64,000 nucleotides of DNA, from NCBI GenBank assembly GCA_012267415.1, contig JAAXGN010000036.1:124001-188000 (forward strand), given 5' to 3'. The DNA is from Candidatus Poribacteria bacterium (GTDB lineage: Bacteria > Poribacteria > WGA-4E > WGA-3G). This document shows, piece by piece, positions 44,666-54,179 of this stretch. Positions within the stretch are counted from its first letter, which is position 1; the number at the start of each line of letters is the position of its first letter. The position numbers and the translations under genes are program-made. Under the pieces are notes generated by a model, which did no database searches, had not been told where the DNA came from, and worked only from the letters and a program-made list of their open reading frames with translations.

Positions 44666-44971
44666 ATGGCAGAAACAATTAGAACCGACATAAAAGGAAT
44701 TGACCGGTTCGTATTTGAAGAAGGCACGGATAGAGGTAAACTCAGTCTACATATATCAGAAGTGGGACCAGGACAACGCGCCCATCCTCCACATACACAC
44801 GATGGACAAGAGATTTTCTACGTTTTTTCAGGTGAAGGCGAAGTTCTGTTCGGAGAACAGACACACAAAGTAAAGGACAACGAAGCAGTTCATGTTGACT
44901 GTAGGGTATTACACGGAATTACGAATGTAGGTGAGACACCCCTCCGTTACGCAGTAATTATAGCAAAATGA
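44666..44971 (+). CDS. Small cupin-domain protein
   Basis: This 101-residue single-domain cupin has HPPHTHDGQEIFYVFSGEG and a later VLHGITN supplying three His and one Glu as likely metal ligands. GGAGGT sits 8 bases before ATG 44666. Such proteins bind a divalent metal and act as sugar or amino-acid derivative isomerases, oxygenases or sensors. Neighbours give no pathway. Confidence 0.88.
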   Translation: MAETIRTDIKGIDRFVFEEGTDRGKLSLHISEVGPGQRAHPPHTHDGQEIFYVFSGEGEVLFGEQTHKVKDNEAVHVDCRVLHGITNVGETPLRYAVIIAK

Positions 44972-44990
44972 ATAAGCTTAAAAGACTCCA

Positions 44991-45443
44991 TTAGTCTAAA
45001 GTGGTGTTTTCCTCAGTCTCTTGAGAATTCTGTTCCATCAGCAAACCAGCGATCCCGTAGATACCACCAATGATCAATAGGATACCTATACTGCTTATCC
45101 CACGTCTGATCCAAACAGGTGGTAGGAATTGCGATATGTCGAACAGGGAAAGCGGTTGTAGCAATCTGGAAAAACCAATATTTACGTAGAAAGCTCCATA
45201 AGCAATAAGACACATTTCGCTAAGAAACTGTTGTTTGATCGGGTTGACAGATAACCTGAAAGGGTTAATAAGGTAATCACCTGAGAAAATCAATATCAAT
45301 CCAACGACAAAGAATGTAATGAGTGTGCCCATGGGATAAGCGGATTGATGTAGGAAGATCGCGAGTAGTATACTGACGCCCCCCAGAATTACGCTTATAA
45401 TACCCTGAAAAATCTGAACGCTTCTGCTCTGTTCTATCATCAA
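44991..45443 (-). CDS. Polytopic membrane protein, four helices
   Basis: This 150-residue protein has four predicted membrane helices (about 10-28, 38-55, 75-95, 115-135) and an acidic tail (EQNSQETEEN). No motif was recognised; the gross pattern is like small DUF308-type or HdeD-like membrane proteins. It converges with the cupin gene. Function unknown. Confidence 0.68.
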   Translation of the reverse strand: MMIEQSRSVQIFQGIISVILGGVSILLAIFLHQSAYPMGTLITFFVVGLILIFSGDYLINPFRLSVNPIKQQFLSEMCLIAYGAFYVNIGFSRLLQPLSLFDISQFLPPVWIRRGISSIGILLIIGGIYGIAGLLMEQNSQETEENTTLD

Positions 45444-45600
45444 AATCTTAAATTATGCTCCATAAGTTAACCTAAGTTGCTACCTATAAGTGAAACACCG
45501 CCATTAATAAAAAAATGCTGATAATTAGCCAATATTTGTAGCACGGGGAATGCCATTAAGGTGTTCATACCGTTGATTTCACTGCCAGTTTGCGCCCCTT

Positions 45601-45630
45601 ATAGCACAATCTGCCAGATTGTGCTACATA
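45601..45630. repeat. GTAG hairpin, CACAATCT family
   Basis: TAGCACAATCTGCCAGATTGTGCTA; a relative lies at 58661-58687. It is located just downstream of the stop codon of the outer-membrane gene. Confidence 0.75.
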
Positions 45631-45648
45631 GATAGCAACTTGGGTAAG

Positions 45649-46746
45649 TTAAAAGAAATACATAGCAGTTAGTGAGAGCAGTGGTCCAAATCTGAAGGCA
45701 TCGCTCTCTTCATAGTTCGTACCCGCAAGTGCAGTTTCGTCATCATACAGTGTCTTCTGATGTAAGGGTAACATCAGTGCAATAGAGAGCGGGATGTTCA
45801 GCGGTGTAGAAATCGTAGAGCTGAGTGATGCCATCCCAAAAGTCAGACCCGTATTTTTGTCGATTTCACCCTCCCAATATGCATAGGTTTGATAAAAACC
45901 GAGATAGCCTGCTTGAAATGCAAGCCAATCATTCAATCTGTAATTCAGTCCAACTGTATAGGTCAGTTCCCTGGACCCGCGATATGTCTTATCGTTCTCA
46001 TAAAAGGGAAACTTTACGCGGAGACTTGTGTAGGTAGCTAAACCTTTATAGAACGGAAATCTATAGTATAGATCACCCACAGGATTGAACGTGCCTGTAC
46101 CGAATTGGATATGTTGATGTTCAAGTCCTTGTTCTCCAAGGGGCCAAGGATTTTCTTCTGTTCTCCCAAATGGAATCGTTGAACCGATACGCCACATCAG
46201 AAAGTCGTTCTCTTCAAAGATCCCTTGCATATAATTTCCAACAAAGATGTCCGCATCAGCAAGTCCAGTATAGGTCTCGTTACGATGATGGATATAGCCA
46301 TTAAGTTTGATTGCTTGCCATTGTTCCTCAGTGACAGGATCGATTTTCTCTACACTCGCTTCCTGTATCTTGGTTTCATAAGGGAGGTTAACATCCAATA
46401 TCCACCGAGGCGTAAAGTAATATTTGATTCCGATATCAGTACGATATATGTTTAGATTAACGCGATGTCGATGCTCAGGCACTTTCTGTACCACTTGTTC
46501 AGCATCAGGGAATATTCCCTCGTCCTCAAAGTGACCGCCTTTTGCATCAAACCATCGCATCGTGCTAATTGACACCTGGAATTTCTTATTTTCTGAAGCC
46601 AGACTGACTTCACCTATCCCGCTGCGTGGGATTGCGGGATTGCTTCACGCACCTCAACTTTCTTGTGCAAAAACATTATAGACCCATCCAGAAAGTAGAA
46701 GATGTAAAGACAGTATCAGTGCGGTGGTGAATATTCTGTATTTCAT
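45649..46746 (-). pseudogene. Outer-membrane beta-barrel gene with two in-frame TGA codons after the signal peptide
   Basis: From ATG at 46746 a good signal peptide is read (MKYRIFTTALILSLHLLLSG, then VFAQES). TGA follows at 46654-46656 and again at 46645-46647, and after that the same frame continues with GEVSLASENKKFQVS and about 300 residues of amphipathic beta strands ending in AMYFF, the aromatic end typical of outer-membrane proteins. The segment holding the stops contains a short G/C-rich palindrome-like sequence (about 46615-46645). The rest of the frame is intact. Either a recent small insertion has inactivated the gene, or the sequence has an error. A restart at GTG 46575 would lack a signal peptide and has no ribosome site. 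Stop-codon recoding is unlikely because neighbouring genes end normally with TGA. Confidence 0.7.
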
Positions 46747-46890
46747 ATTTTTATTTCAGCGGTTTGTTATTTGCTTTATCCCTTAGATGTTTTGCACAAT
46801 ACCTTCGCCAAAAATAGATTTTCTGTTAAATTGCCTGTATGTTGTAGTACAATAGGCGTCAACTTAAGGAAATTAAACTGTTATTGGTGT

Positions 46891-47070
46891 GTCTTTAGTC
46901 CCGTAGGGACGCTATGTTTATAGAAAAACGTTATCCTAACTCTCTTCAGTCCCGTAGGGACGATATGTGTATATTAGACGCACAAGATAAACATATCGTC
47001 CCTACGGGACTAAAGAAGTGTTGGTCAATCTTGTTCTATAAACATATCGTCCCTACGGGACTGAAGAGTG
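46891..47070. repeat. Family A hairpin array (locus 2, four units)
   Basis: Two units read as TTTAGTCCCGTAGGGACG and CTTCAGTCCCGTAGGGACG, then two inverted units ATCGTCCCTACGGGACT lie 51 bases apart. Each has the TTTATAGAA or TTCTATAAAC arm. The array lies in a 514-base gap that shows no other feature. Confidence 0.88.
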
Positions 47071-47260
47071 GACACTCCCAATCACAATGCACATTAATGA
47101 TAATTAAAAACACTTCAGCAAAAACCTGAAGCTATTTCTATTCCTGTAAATCTTCAATATCACAGATCAATGGTAGATCAACACTATATGCTCATTTAAC
47201 TGAAACATTCAAAAATGGTGAAGGTATTATTGCAATAAATGTTTTTATTTTATTTTTCGA

Positions 47261-48196
47261 TTAATCAGATTCAAGGTTTAACCAAGCCATTTCTTCATTG
47301 GATAGTTTGAGGTTTAGTGCTCCAAGTGAAGAATGCAGCTCTTCTAAGTTTGCAGGTCCTATAATTGGAAATATTGGAAAAGGGAGATGAAGGCAATAAG
47401 CAAGTGAAACTTGAATGGCAGAATATCCGTATTTTGACCCCAACTTTTTCGCCCGTTCAAATCTTTCAAAGTTTTCATCGTTGTAATAGACACGGACCAT
47501 ATTACTGTCCTTTCGGTTTTCAGGTGTAAATGCGCCACTAAAGAAACCGCGTGCCTGTGAAGACCACGGCATCAGTGGAAACCGCGTCTCTTTATGCCAC
47601 TGACGTGCCATTTCATCAACATTGACACAGCCACCCCATATCGGTTCTATAGGCACTGCAAGGCTTATGTTGTTACTACATGCGACAAAACCGTGTAGTC
47701 CGTTTTCTAACGCATATCTGTTCGCTTCATCAATCCGTGCGGGTTCCCAGTTTGACGCTGCGATCCAGCGGATACGTCCTGCATTAATCTCCTCGTTTAG
47801 GTAATCAATAATTGTGCTTACTTGGATAGATGTGTCATCTCTATGCAGCATATAAAGGTCAATGTAATCGGTGTTAAGTCGTGTAAGGTTTACATCAAGG
47901 TCTTGCTTTACATACTCAGGAGCAACTCTATTGGGAATGCCGCCATAAGGGTGCCCACCTTTGTCTATTAGAAAGACATCATTTCGGTTTTTTCGTTCTT
48001 GCATCCATTGTCCGATTACCCTTTCACTATTGCCGCCGCCGTAGATATGTGCGGTATCAAGTGCATTTCCACCTTCCTCAAAGAAGGTATCAAGCATCTT
48101 AGTGCTATGGTGATATGTGTCAGGTGAATACATCATAGTACCCAGAATCAACTGTGATATTTCTTTATCGACTCCGGGTATCTTCATAAGATTCAT
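47261..48196 (-). CDS. Aldo/keto reductase
   Basis: This 311-residue AKR-family NADPH-dependent (beta/alpha)8 barrel has the catalytic tetrad visible as D47 (ALDTAHIYGGG), Y52, K79 (LIDKGG) and H118 (YMLHRDD). It has 48-ish residue spacings usual for AKRs and a cofactor-site SNWEP... and IGP near the end. Cytosolic. It starts at ATG with AAGGA about 10 bases upstream. It stands alone; the substrate, an aldehyde or sugar, is unknown. Confidence 0.92.
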   Translation of the reverse strand: MNLMKIPGVDKEISQLILGTMMYSPDTYHHSTKMLDTFFEEGGNALDTAHIYGGGNSERVIGQWMQERKNRNDVFLIDKGGHPYGGIPNRVAPEYVKQDLDVNLTRLNTDYIDLYMLHRDDTSIQVSTIIDYLNEEINAGRIRWIAASNWEPARIDEANRYALENGLHGFVACSNNISLAVPIEPIWGGCVNVDEMARQWHKETRFPLMPWSSQARGFFSGAFTPENRKDSNMVRVYYNDENFERFERAKKLGSKYGYSAIQVSLAYCLHLPFPIFPIIGPANLEELHSSLGALNLKLSNEEMAWLNLESD

Positions 48197-48316
48197 ATAG
48201 TCTCTTCCTTCTTTCAGGTTATTATGTGACCAGGCATGGGGCCAATCTTACCAATCTGACATGCTTAGATTATATCACATTTCTATGCTAATTTCAATGC
48301 AAAATTTCGGTTTGTG

Positions 48317-48638
48317 GTGTGTAAAGATTTTGGCAGAAATGGTCAGAAAAATCGTGTAGGTTCTACGTGTGAACGACACAATCCCAAGCACCAGCGGTGC
48401 GAAAGGTATATAGAATATGTGTTTTAATTTCGTGGCATGATATACCTTTCGCCCCTCTGGGGCTTACTCTGGTAATATCAACGTTTTCTATACACCTTTC
48501 GCCCCTCTGGGGCTTGACATTTTACAGAAACCTACTTCTCTCCTTACTCATGTGCTTCTACAAAAACTGTACACATTAGAAATATGTGTATTACTGAGTT
48601 TCATGTTAGAAGGGTGATTCTGCCAAAAACTTTACACA
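48317..48638 (+). mobile_element. Family B hairpin MITE (copy 3, long form)
   Basis: The element has 322 bases with ends GTGTGTAAAGATTTTGGCA and (reverse complement) GTGTGTAAAGTTTTTGGCA. It is similar to the 44244 copy but has only one GCACC-stem unit plus two GCCCC-stem units. Same orientation as the copies at 44244 and 50234. Confidence 0.88.
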
Positions 48639-48661
48639 CCCTTGTGACAGGCATGGCTCTG

Positions 48662-48692
48662 CAAAGGCGCGTTCTTCCGTGAGCGCGCTTTT
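48662..48692. terminator. GC-rich hairpin with T-run, possible terminator
   Basis: AAAGGCGCG and CGCGCTTTT form a nine-pair stem (one wobble) with T residues on the plus side. It is located between the MITE and the lipoprotein terminator. Confidence 0.4.
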
Positions 48693-48706
48693 GCTTGTGT
48701 GTGGTC

Positions 48707-48743
48707 TAAAAAAGATACTGACCTACGTGGTGTAGGTCAGTAT
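48707..48743 (-). terminator. Rho-independent terminator of the lipoprotein gene
   Basis: On the minus strand ATACTGACCTAC pairs with a matching arm (GTAGGTCAGTAT) around a short loop and is followed directly by CTTTTTT. It starts 19 bases after the stop codon of the gene at 48762. It is the clearest intrinsic terminator in the window. Confidence 0.82.
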
Positions 48744-48761
48744 TGGTTGAAAGATTCATTG

Positions 48762-49979
48762 TTAGGCGGCGATGCTGACATTGCCTGCTCTGATGGACTC
48801 TCGGAGGAGCTCTATGAGCTCTTCGTCTGAGGCGTCCGGGTTGGCAATTTGGAGCAACAGGTACTCCATGCCGATGCCGTGGACTTGCCACCTGATGCTG
48901 AGGAGCTTTTTGTCTTCCGGTTTCTCCTCTAAGTACACATCGTGTACCAGTGATACGGCGAAGCTGTAGGAATGTCCGTATGCCTCGGCATAGTATTGTT
49001 TTACCAATGCTTCGTTGCCAAGATCACCGCTGTAAGCAAGTATCCACGTTTTGTGTTTATATTCCGCGAACCTCTGAAAGGTTTCCTGTCCCACGTCCGT
49101 CTCCATATCAAATAGAGACCCATATTGTGAGATGATATGGTTGTACTTGAACTTGAAAGTTTTTATTTCTTTTTTCGTTGCAGTGCTGTCATCGTAGCCA
49201 AGCACACTGACAATGATGTCCAGCTGGATGCGCTCCGCCTCCGTTGTGGGGATGATGCCATGCCCTGGTGTCGGCTGCGTGTGCTCAAATGAGCTCTCGT
49301 CCTCAGCGATGCCTTTTGCGGTTGCTCTGACGGCCACGCTGCCGGCGGTAATCTTTGCTGCCTCAGCGGCGGGTACTATCACCGACCATGCGCCTTTGCT
49401 GTCTGTAGTGGTCTTCACGGTGACGGCTTCATCGCCTAGTACGACAGTCACCTCTTCCCCTTCGGGTATGGCGGTGCTGGTCCCGGAGACGGTAACGGAT
49501 CCGTCGTCCGCTTGCATTACGGTGTCAATTGTTACTGTTGGTGTTGATGACGGTGTATGTTCAAATGAGCTTGTGTCTGCTGCCTTGCCGGATGCTGCTT
49601 TGACCGTTGTTGTTCCCGCGGTAAGACTTGCTGCCTTTGCGGCGGGTACTGTTACTGACCAGGCACCTGTTGCATCGGTAGTAGCGGTTGCGGTGGTCAT
49701 ATCACCGAGGGTGATCGTTACCTTTTCTCCCGCGGACAGATTGGCACTGGTACCGGAGACGGTGATTGATCCGTCGTCCGCTGGCAATATGGTGTTGATT
49801 GTTAGTGTTGGTGTTTTAGGGTTCTGTTCTTCCGGTTCTGGCGTTGGACTGTCAACTACCGGACCGACCATGTTCATGCCCTCGTCACATCCTGTGACTA
49901 TCAGGGATGTTACCAGTACTGTTATCCACATTGCAGTCGTGAAGACTGCAATGATGCTTCTTTTCGCTTCTTTCTGCAC
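48762..49979 (-). CDS. Lipoprotein with two Ig-like repeats, GC-rich
   Basis: This protein of about 405 residues has an N-terminal signal with lipobox VTGC (in TSLIVTGCDEG) that makes it a lipoprotein. Two Ig-like (Big-type) repeats of about 95 residues follow (PADDGSITVSGTS...TDATGAWSVTVPAA, then QADDGSVTVSGTS...TDSKGAWSVIVPAA), each ending in SSFEHT, then a C-terminal helical domain of about 170 residues. GTG at 49979 with AGGAG about 10 bases upstream is chosen; the frame continues upstream through a hairpin repeat. Its base composition is visibly richer in G+C than the neighbours, and the gene has its own strong terminator and lies between two copies of the same MITE. Transfer is likely. 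Role unknown. Confidence 0.82.
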   Translation of the reverse strand: MQKEAKRSIIAVFTTAMWITVLVTSLIVTGCDEGMNMVGPVVDSPTPEPEEQNPKTPTLTINTILPADDGSITVSGTSANLSAGEKVTITLGDMTTATATTDATGAWSVTVPAAKAASLTAGTTTVKAASGKAADTSSFEHTPSSTPTVTIDTVMQADDGSVTVSGTSTAIPEGEEVTVVLGDEAVTVKTTTDSKGAWSVIVPAAEAAKITAGSVAVRATAKGIAEDESSFEHTQPTPGHGIIPTTEAERIQLDIIVSVLGYDDSTATKKEIKTFKFKYNHIISQYGSLFDMETDVGQETFQRFAEYKHKTWILAYSGDLGNEALVKQYYAEAYGHSYSFAVSLVHDVYLEEKPEDKKLLSIRWQVHGIGMEYLLLQIANPDASDEELIELLRESIRAGNVSIAA

Positions 49980-50037
49980 TACTACTATGCTCCTTTTTGA
50001 GTTATACCAAATTAACAGGATATATCTCGTTTTATTG

Positions 50038-50098
50038 ATGATCGGCAGAATGCGCTTTTGGCATTCTGCATTGATAAGGATATCGCACCTACCGCTCT
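50038..50098. repeat. Two-hairpin repeat, related to the 25621 core
   Basis: GCAGAATGC and GCATTCTGC form a hairpin, followed by GATAAGGATATCGCACCTACC, which is a GTAG hairpin on the minus strand. Same order as in the MITE at 25572-25724. Confidence 0.7.
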
Positions 50099-50233
50099 GG
50101 ATCACGTTAATCTGGTATACAAGTCCTCAAGTGGTGTGTATGGTTTAGATGACAACTTAGATTGTGCTACTTATGTAGCAACTTGGGTTATAATAGCATA
50201 TACAGTTATATTTAGGCAACTATATTTTTTTGT

Positions 50234-50430
50234 CGGGTATGGAAGGTTTTTGGCAGAAATGGTCCAGACGTGTGTGTTTAATCTCGTAGCATGATATACC
50301 TTTCGCCCCTCTGGGGCTTACTATGGTAATATCAACGTTTTCTATACACCTTTCGCCCCTCTGGGGCTTGACATTTGCAGAAACCTAACGCCTCTCCTTA
50401 CTCATCTGTTTCTACAAGAACTTTACACAT
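50234..50430 (+). mobile_element. Family B hairpin MITE (copy 4, short form)
   Basis: Left end near GGTTTTTGGCAGAAATGG, right end CTACAAGAACTTTACACAT; two inverted GCCCC-stem units 50-51 bases apart. It lacks the extension found at the right of the long forms, and its right end matches the outer end of the 3053 copy. Confidence 0.8.
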
Positions 50431-50451
50431 CCGAAAGATGTTCATTTTCAC

Positions 50452-51411
50452 CTAAATTCTATTCTGATATATTGATTGAACCAACTCCATTGTCTTCACA
50501 GCATCAGCAAAACACGTCATGGGTTTTTGATCATTCTGAATACAGTCTACAAAGTGTCGCGTTTCTCCGTAGAAACCATAGGTCATGTAAGTCTCATTAG
50601 AATTTACCGCTTCTTCTGTTGTGATTTCAGAGATGCCTTCAGATGTGTGGATTATTGCTTTTCCGCCAGCATCTGGATTGACATAAGCTGAAATCCCGCG
50701 AGCATGCATCTCAAAAATATGAATACGTCCACCAACTGCCCAATTTGTGCACAGCATACCTGAAGCACCACTTGTGAATTTCACAAGTGCATTGAAACTG
50801 TTCTCGCGTTCAGAGTTGAAACTGTTTATATCACTTGCAACAGATTTCACCTCGCCTCCACCAAGCCATCGCAACGTGTCAACTGCATGTATGGCATCAC
50901 AGGTTAGTACGTCTATGATGCCATCATAGTAGAAAGCATTCGGTGAATTCTTATGGAATGCAGACAAACATTGAATAATCGGACCGTGTTTTTCAACTAA
51001 ATTCTTGACGTGTTGCATAAGTGGGATGAAACGACGATTGAAACCAACCATAGTTTTGCAGTCATTTTTTTCAGATGCTAAAGACATTTCTCTTGTCTGA
51101 TGCAGTGTTATCCCTGGTGGCTTCTCAATAAAAACATGGCGTTTCTGATTTAAACAGTGAATTACAAGTGGAAAAAGTTGTTGAGGCGGCATTAGAATAT
51201 AGACAGCATCAGGACTCGTTTTCTCAAGCATCTGTTTATAGTCTGTGAAAGTATTTTCAATCTCAAACCTTTCAGCAGTTGCATATAATTTGGTTTCCAC
51301 TAAGTCGCATAAACCTACAATATTCACATCCTTGCACTCAGTCAGGGAGGGATAATGGACACTGTTTGCCATGCCACCTGCACCTATTAGTGCTATATCT
51401 ATTTTTTGCAT
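50452..51411 (-). CDS. Gfo/Idh/MocA-family oxidoreductase
   Basis: The protein has 319 residues. The N-terminal Rossmann fold has IGAGGMA (9-15), followed by VYILMPPQ and FIEKPPG, the conserved EKP motif carrying the catalytic Lys. The C-terminal alpha/beta domain follows (GFNRRFIPLM, DAIHAVDTLRWLGG, NWAVGGRIHIFEM). Members reduce or oxidise sugars, inositols or sugar nucleotides with NAD(P). ATG 51411 is chosen with AGG 6 bases upstream. Divergent from the HyuB gene. Substrate unknown. Confidence 0.93.
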   Translation of the reverse strand: MQKIDIALIGAGGMANSVHYPSLTECKDVNIVGLCDLVETKLYATAERFEIENTFTDYKQMLEKTSPDAVYILMPPQQLFPLVIHCLNQKRHVFIEKPPGITLHQTREMSLASEKNDCKTMVGFNRRFIPLMQHVKNLVEKHGPIIQCLSAFHKNSPNAFYYDGIIDVLTCDAIHAVDTLRWLGGGEVKSVASDINSFNSERENSFNALVKFTSGASGMLCTNWAVGGRIHIFEMHARGISAYVNPDAGGKAIIHTSEGISEITTEEAVNSNETYMTYGFYGETRHFVDCIQNDQKPMTCFADAVKTMELVQSIYQNRI

Positions 51412-51635
51412 CTTGCACCTAATTTCAATCGGTTTTTCTTGTATATTACAAGAGAACATGTTAAAATGCAACTGACTTCTTAGTGAAAATCATTGTAGAT
51501 GCTTCATTTAATGTAATCACAGGGATGTGTGAAGTTATTGTTCCCTTTTTGTCAGAATCGCGGATTACACGGAGGACACGGAAGACGCGGAAAATACTCT
51601 CTTGCTCATATCAAAGTGCTTTCCACAGACATTCA

Positions 51636-53213
51636 ATGAATTTTGATCCAATAAAATTAGAACTCTACAAAAACATACTTACCTCAGTTGCTGAAGAAAT
51701 GGGTGTTACCCTGCAGAGGACTGCTTTTTCACCGAATATCAAAGAGCGACTGGATTTTTCTTGTGCAGTCTTTGATGCGGATGGTGGTATGGTTGCACAA
51801 GCTGCACATATTCCTGTACATCTCGGATCAATGCCGCTCTCTGTGTTAGCAGCAATTGAAAACACCCAGATGGATCCTGGAGATGTTGTCGTTCTGAATG
51901 ATCCTTTTCGTGGTGGAACACACCTACCGGATATAACTTTGGTCACTCCCGTGTTTAGCGACACCTCCGATAGCGAACCAGACTTCTATGTTGCTAACCG
52001 CGCCCATCACGCTGATGTTGGGGGAATGACTCCCGGTTCAATGCCGCTCGCAACAAGTGTGATACAAGAGGGTATCCGCATACCGCCTGTTAAGTTATTA
52101 CAAAACGGAAAAATAAACGAAGATGTATTAAGTCTTATACTCGCGAACGTACGGACACCGATAGAAAGACAAGGAGATATTGAGGCACAACTCGCTGCTA
52201 ACCGTATAGGTGAAAGACGATTACAGGAGATTACGCAGAAATACAGTATAGAAGAAATCAATTCATATATGCAAGAACTCTGTGCTTATGCCAGTCGGAT
52301 GGTGCGTGCCTTTCTGCGAAAGATTCCTGATGGGAAATATGAATTTTCTGACTATATGGATAACGATGGCATAACAGATACACCTATCAAAATCTGTGTA
52401 TCAATTGAAATCAAGGGTGATACCGCAATAGTAGATTTTACGGGTACTTCTGAACAAGTTCGGGGTTCTGTAAACGCTATATATGCTATCACAGTATCTG
52501 CTGTCTTCTACACATTCCGATGTATTGCTGGTGAAGATGTTCCTTCAAATGCTGGATGTCTTGAACCTATCCAAATTATCGCACCGAAGAGTACAGTTAT
52601 CAATGCGAATTTTCCTGCCGCTGTGGCAGGAGGAAATGTTGAGACATCACAACGGATTGTTGATGTATTATTCGGTGCTTTAGCAAAAGCATGTCCCGAT
52701 CAAATTCCAGCTGCAAGTTCGGGTTCCATGAGCAATATCACTGTCGGTGGATATGATAATGAAAGGGATCGAGATTTTACATATTACGAAACTATCGCAG
52801 GTGGAATGGGAGCACGACCAACGTGTGATGGGATACATGCTATCCACACACACATGACAAACACTATGAATACGCCTATTGAAGCAATTGAAACAAGCTA
52901 CCCGATGCAAGTAGAACAATACGCTATTCGTCGGGGAACTGGCGGGGAAGGGAAATTCAATGGGGGTGACGGCATCGTCCGATCCTTACGGCTCTTAACT
53001 GATGCTGAAGTAACCATACTATCTGAACGTCGTGTTTTCAGTCCCTATGGATTACAAGGTGGTGAAAATGGACAGTCAGGTGAAAATGTCCTCATCCGAA
53101 ATGGTAAGGAACAACCTATTTCAGCAAAGGCGACTATGGCTATTCAAGAAGATGATATTATTGAGATTAGAACACCTGGCGGCGGAGGCTACGGAGAATC
53201 AGAGACGGGTTAG
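51636..53213 (+). CDS. Hydantoinase B / oxoprolinase-family protein (HyuB)
   Basis: This 525-residue protein has the features of HyuB: MGVTLQRTAFSPNIKERLDF, LNDPFRGGTHLPDITLV, VANRAHHADVGGMTPGSMP and a Gly-rich end GTGGEGKFNGGDG and TPGGGGYG. HyuB forms a complex with HyuA to hydrolyse N-methylhydantoins, 5-oxoproline or acetophenone-type substrates with ATP. No HyuA gene is seen in the window. The start at 51636 gives the standard N-terminus; upstream codons include a repeat-like GGAGGACACGGAAGACGCGG tract (51570-51592) and are not coding. The ribosome site is weak. Confidence 0.9.
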   Translation: MNFDPIKLELYKNILTSVAEEMGVTLQRTAFSPNIKERLDFSCAVFDADGGMVAQAAHIPVHLGSMPLSVLAAIENTQMDPGDVVVLNDPFRGGTHLPDITLVTPVFSDTSDSEPDFYVANRAHHADVGGMTPGSMPLATSVIQEGIRIPPVKLLQNGKINEDVLSLILANVRTPIERQGDIEAQLAANRIGERRLQEITQKYSIEEINSYMQELCAYASRMVRAFLRKIPDGKYEFSDYMDNDGITDTPIKICVSIEIKGDTAIVDFTGTSEQVRGSVNAIYAITVSAVFYTFRCIAGEDVPSNAGCLEPIQIIAPKSTVINANFPAAVAGGNVETSQRIVDVLFGALAKACPDQIPAASSGSMSNITVGGYDNERDRDFTYYETIAGGMGARPTCDGIHAIHTHMTNTMNTPIEAIETSYPMQVEQYAIRRGTGGEGKFNGGDGIVRSLRLLTDAEVTILSERRVFSPYGLQGGENGQSGENVLIRNGKEQPISAKATMAIQEDDIIEIRTPGGGGYGESETG

Positions 53214-53246
53214 ATAATTGGAAGAATGGAAGATATGGGAGATTTA

Positions 53247-54179
53247 ATGAAGTACGTTTTTACTCTACTGTTTATCTTAGTTTGTATTACACCAACGTTA
53301 TCAGATGCTGCTGACAACTCTGATATTCACGAAAACGCTGGTACACGCGCGATGACTTTCCTCAAGATTGGTATCGGGGCTAAGGCAATAGGAATGGGTG
53401 AGTCCCATGTGGCAGCTGCTGATGACCTGTACGCTTCCTATTGGAATCCTGCAGGTCTCGTCAAACTACAGAAACCCCAACTGGCACTCATGCACAACGA
53501 ACGATTCGCTGACATCAACTATGAACATATCGGTGTTGCGTTTCCAATAGGAGAAAAAAACAGTGTAGGAGTCAGCGTAAATTATCAGTCTTACGGAGAA
53601 ATGCAGGGACGAGACCAAGAAGGAAATGAAACAGAATTATTCAACGCGTACGACTTGGCAATGGTGCTCTCTTATGCACGCGGTTTCGGTGATTCTTTAG
53701 CAGTCGGTGTAAATGCAAAACTATTACGGGAACAGATCGCAGATGAAAACGGAAATGGATTTGCATTTGATTTTGGAGGGATGTATACTATGCCTGATTT
53801 ACCTCTCTCATTTGGAATCAATGCACAACACGTTGGACCCCGTATCAAGTATGTTGAGGAAGCGTTTCTGCTACCGTTTACATTGAGAATCGGGGCAGCC
53901 TATAGATTATGGAATGAGTCATTTTTGGTTACTATGGACTTCATTCGTCCTACAGATAATCACAATTCCTTCGGTGTAGGTCTCGGATGGACAATCTTGA
54001 ATATTCTGCAATTGCGGTCTGGTTACATCTATAAATTAGGTGGGAACGACTTAGGTGCCATGTCAGGCCTCAGAGCAGGATTTGGACTGACCTTGCGACG
54101 ATTCCAAATTGACTATGCACTTGTACCCTACGGTGCCTTAGGACTTACGAACCGTTTTTCTTTGATTGCCAGTTTTTAG
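53247..54179 (+). CDS. PorV/PorQ-family outer-membrane protein
   Basis: The protein has 310 residues. A signal peptide (MKYVFTLLFILVCITPTLSD) is followed by a beta-barrel of FadL/PorV type with the conserved start GAKAIGMGESHVAAADD, YWNPAGLVKL near the N-terminus and alternating strands to the C-terminal SLIASF. In Bacteroidetes PorV/PorQ take part in type IX secretion; in other phyla such proteins are widespread with unclear roles. GGGAG 5 bases before ATG 53247 fixes the start. Its 3' end overlaps the convergent C26 gene by 35 bases. Confidence 0.88.
   Translation: MKYVFTLLFILVCITPTLSDAADNSDIHENAGTRAMTFLKIGIGAKAIGMGESHVAAADDLYASYWNPAGLVKLQKPQLALMHNERFADINYEHIGVAFPIGEKNSVGVSVNYQSYGEMQGRDQEGNETELFNAYDLAMVLSYARGFGDSLAVGVNAKLLREQIADENGNGFAFDFGGMYTMPDLPLSFGINAQHVGPRIKYVEEAFLLPFTLRIGAAYRLWNESFLVTMDFIRPTDNHNSFGVGLGWTILNILQLRSGYIYKLGGNDLGAMSGLRAGFGLTLRRFQIDYALVPYGALGLTNRFSLIASF

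Noticed and set aside
46640..46660. UGA recoded as an amino acid
   Set aside because: Two in-frame TGA codons in the barrel gene could suggest recoding, but many neighbouring genes end normally at TGA with conserved lengths.
49213..50148. 311-codon open frame on the plus strand
   Set aside because: It lies opposite the Ig-repeat lipoprotein gene; its Ser/Val-rich composition is the mirror image of the GC-rich coding strand, and it has no ribosome site.
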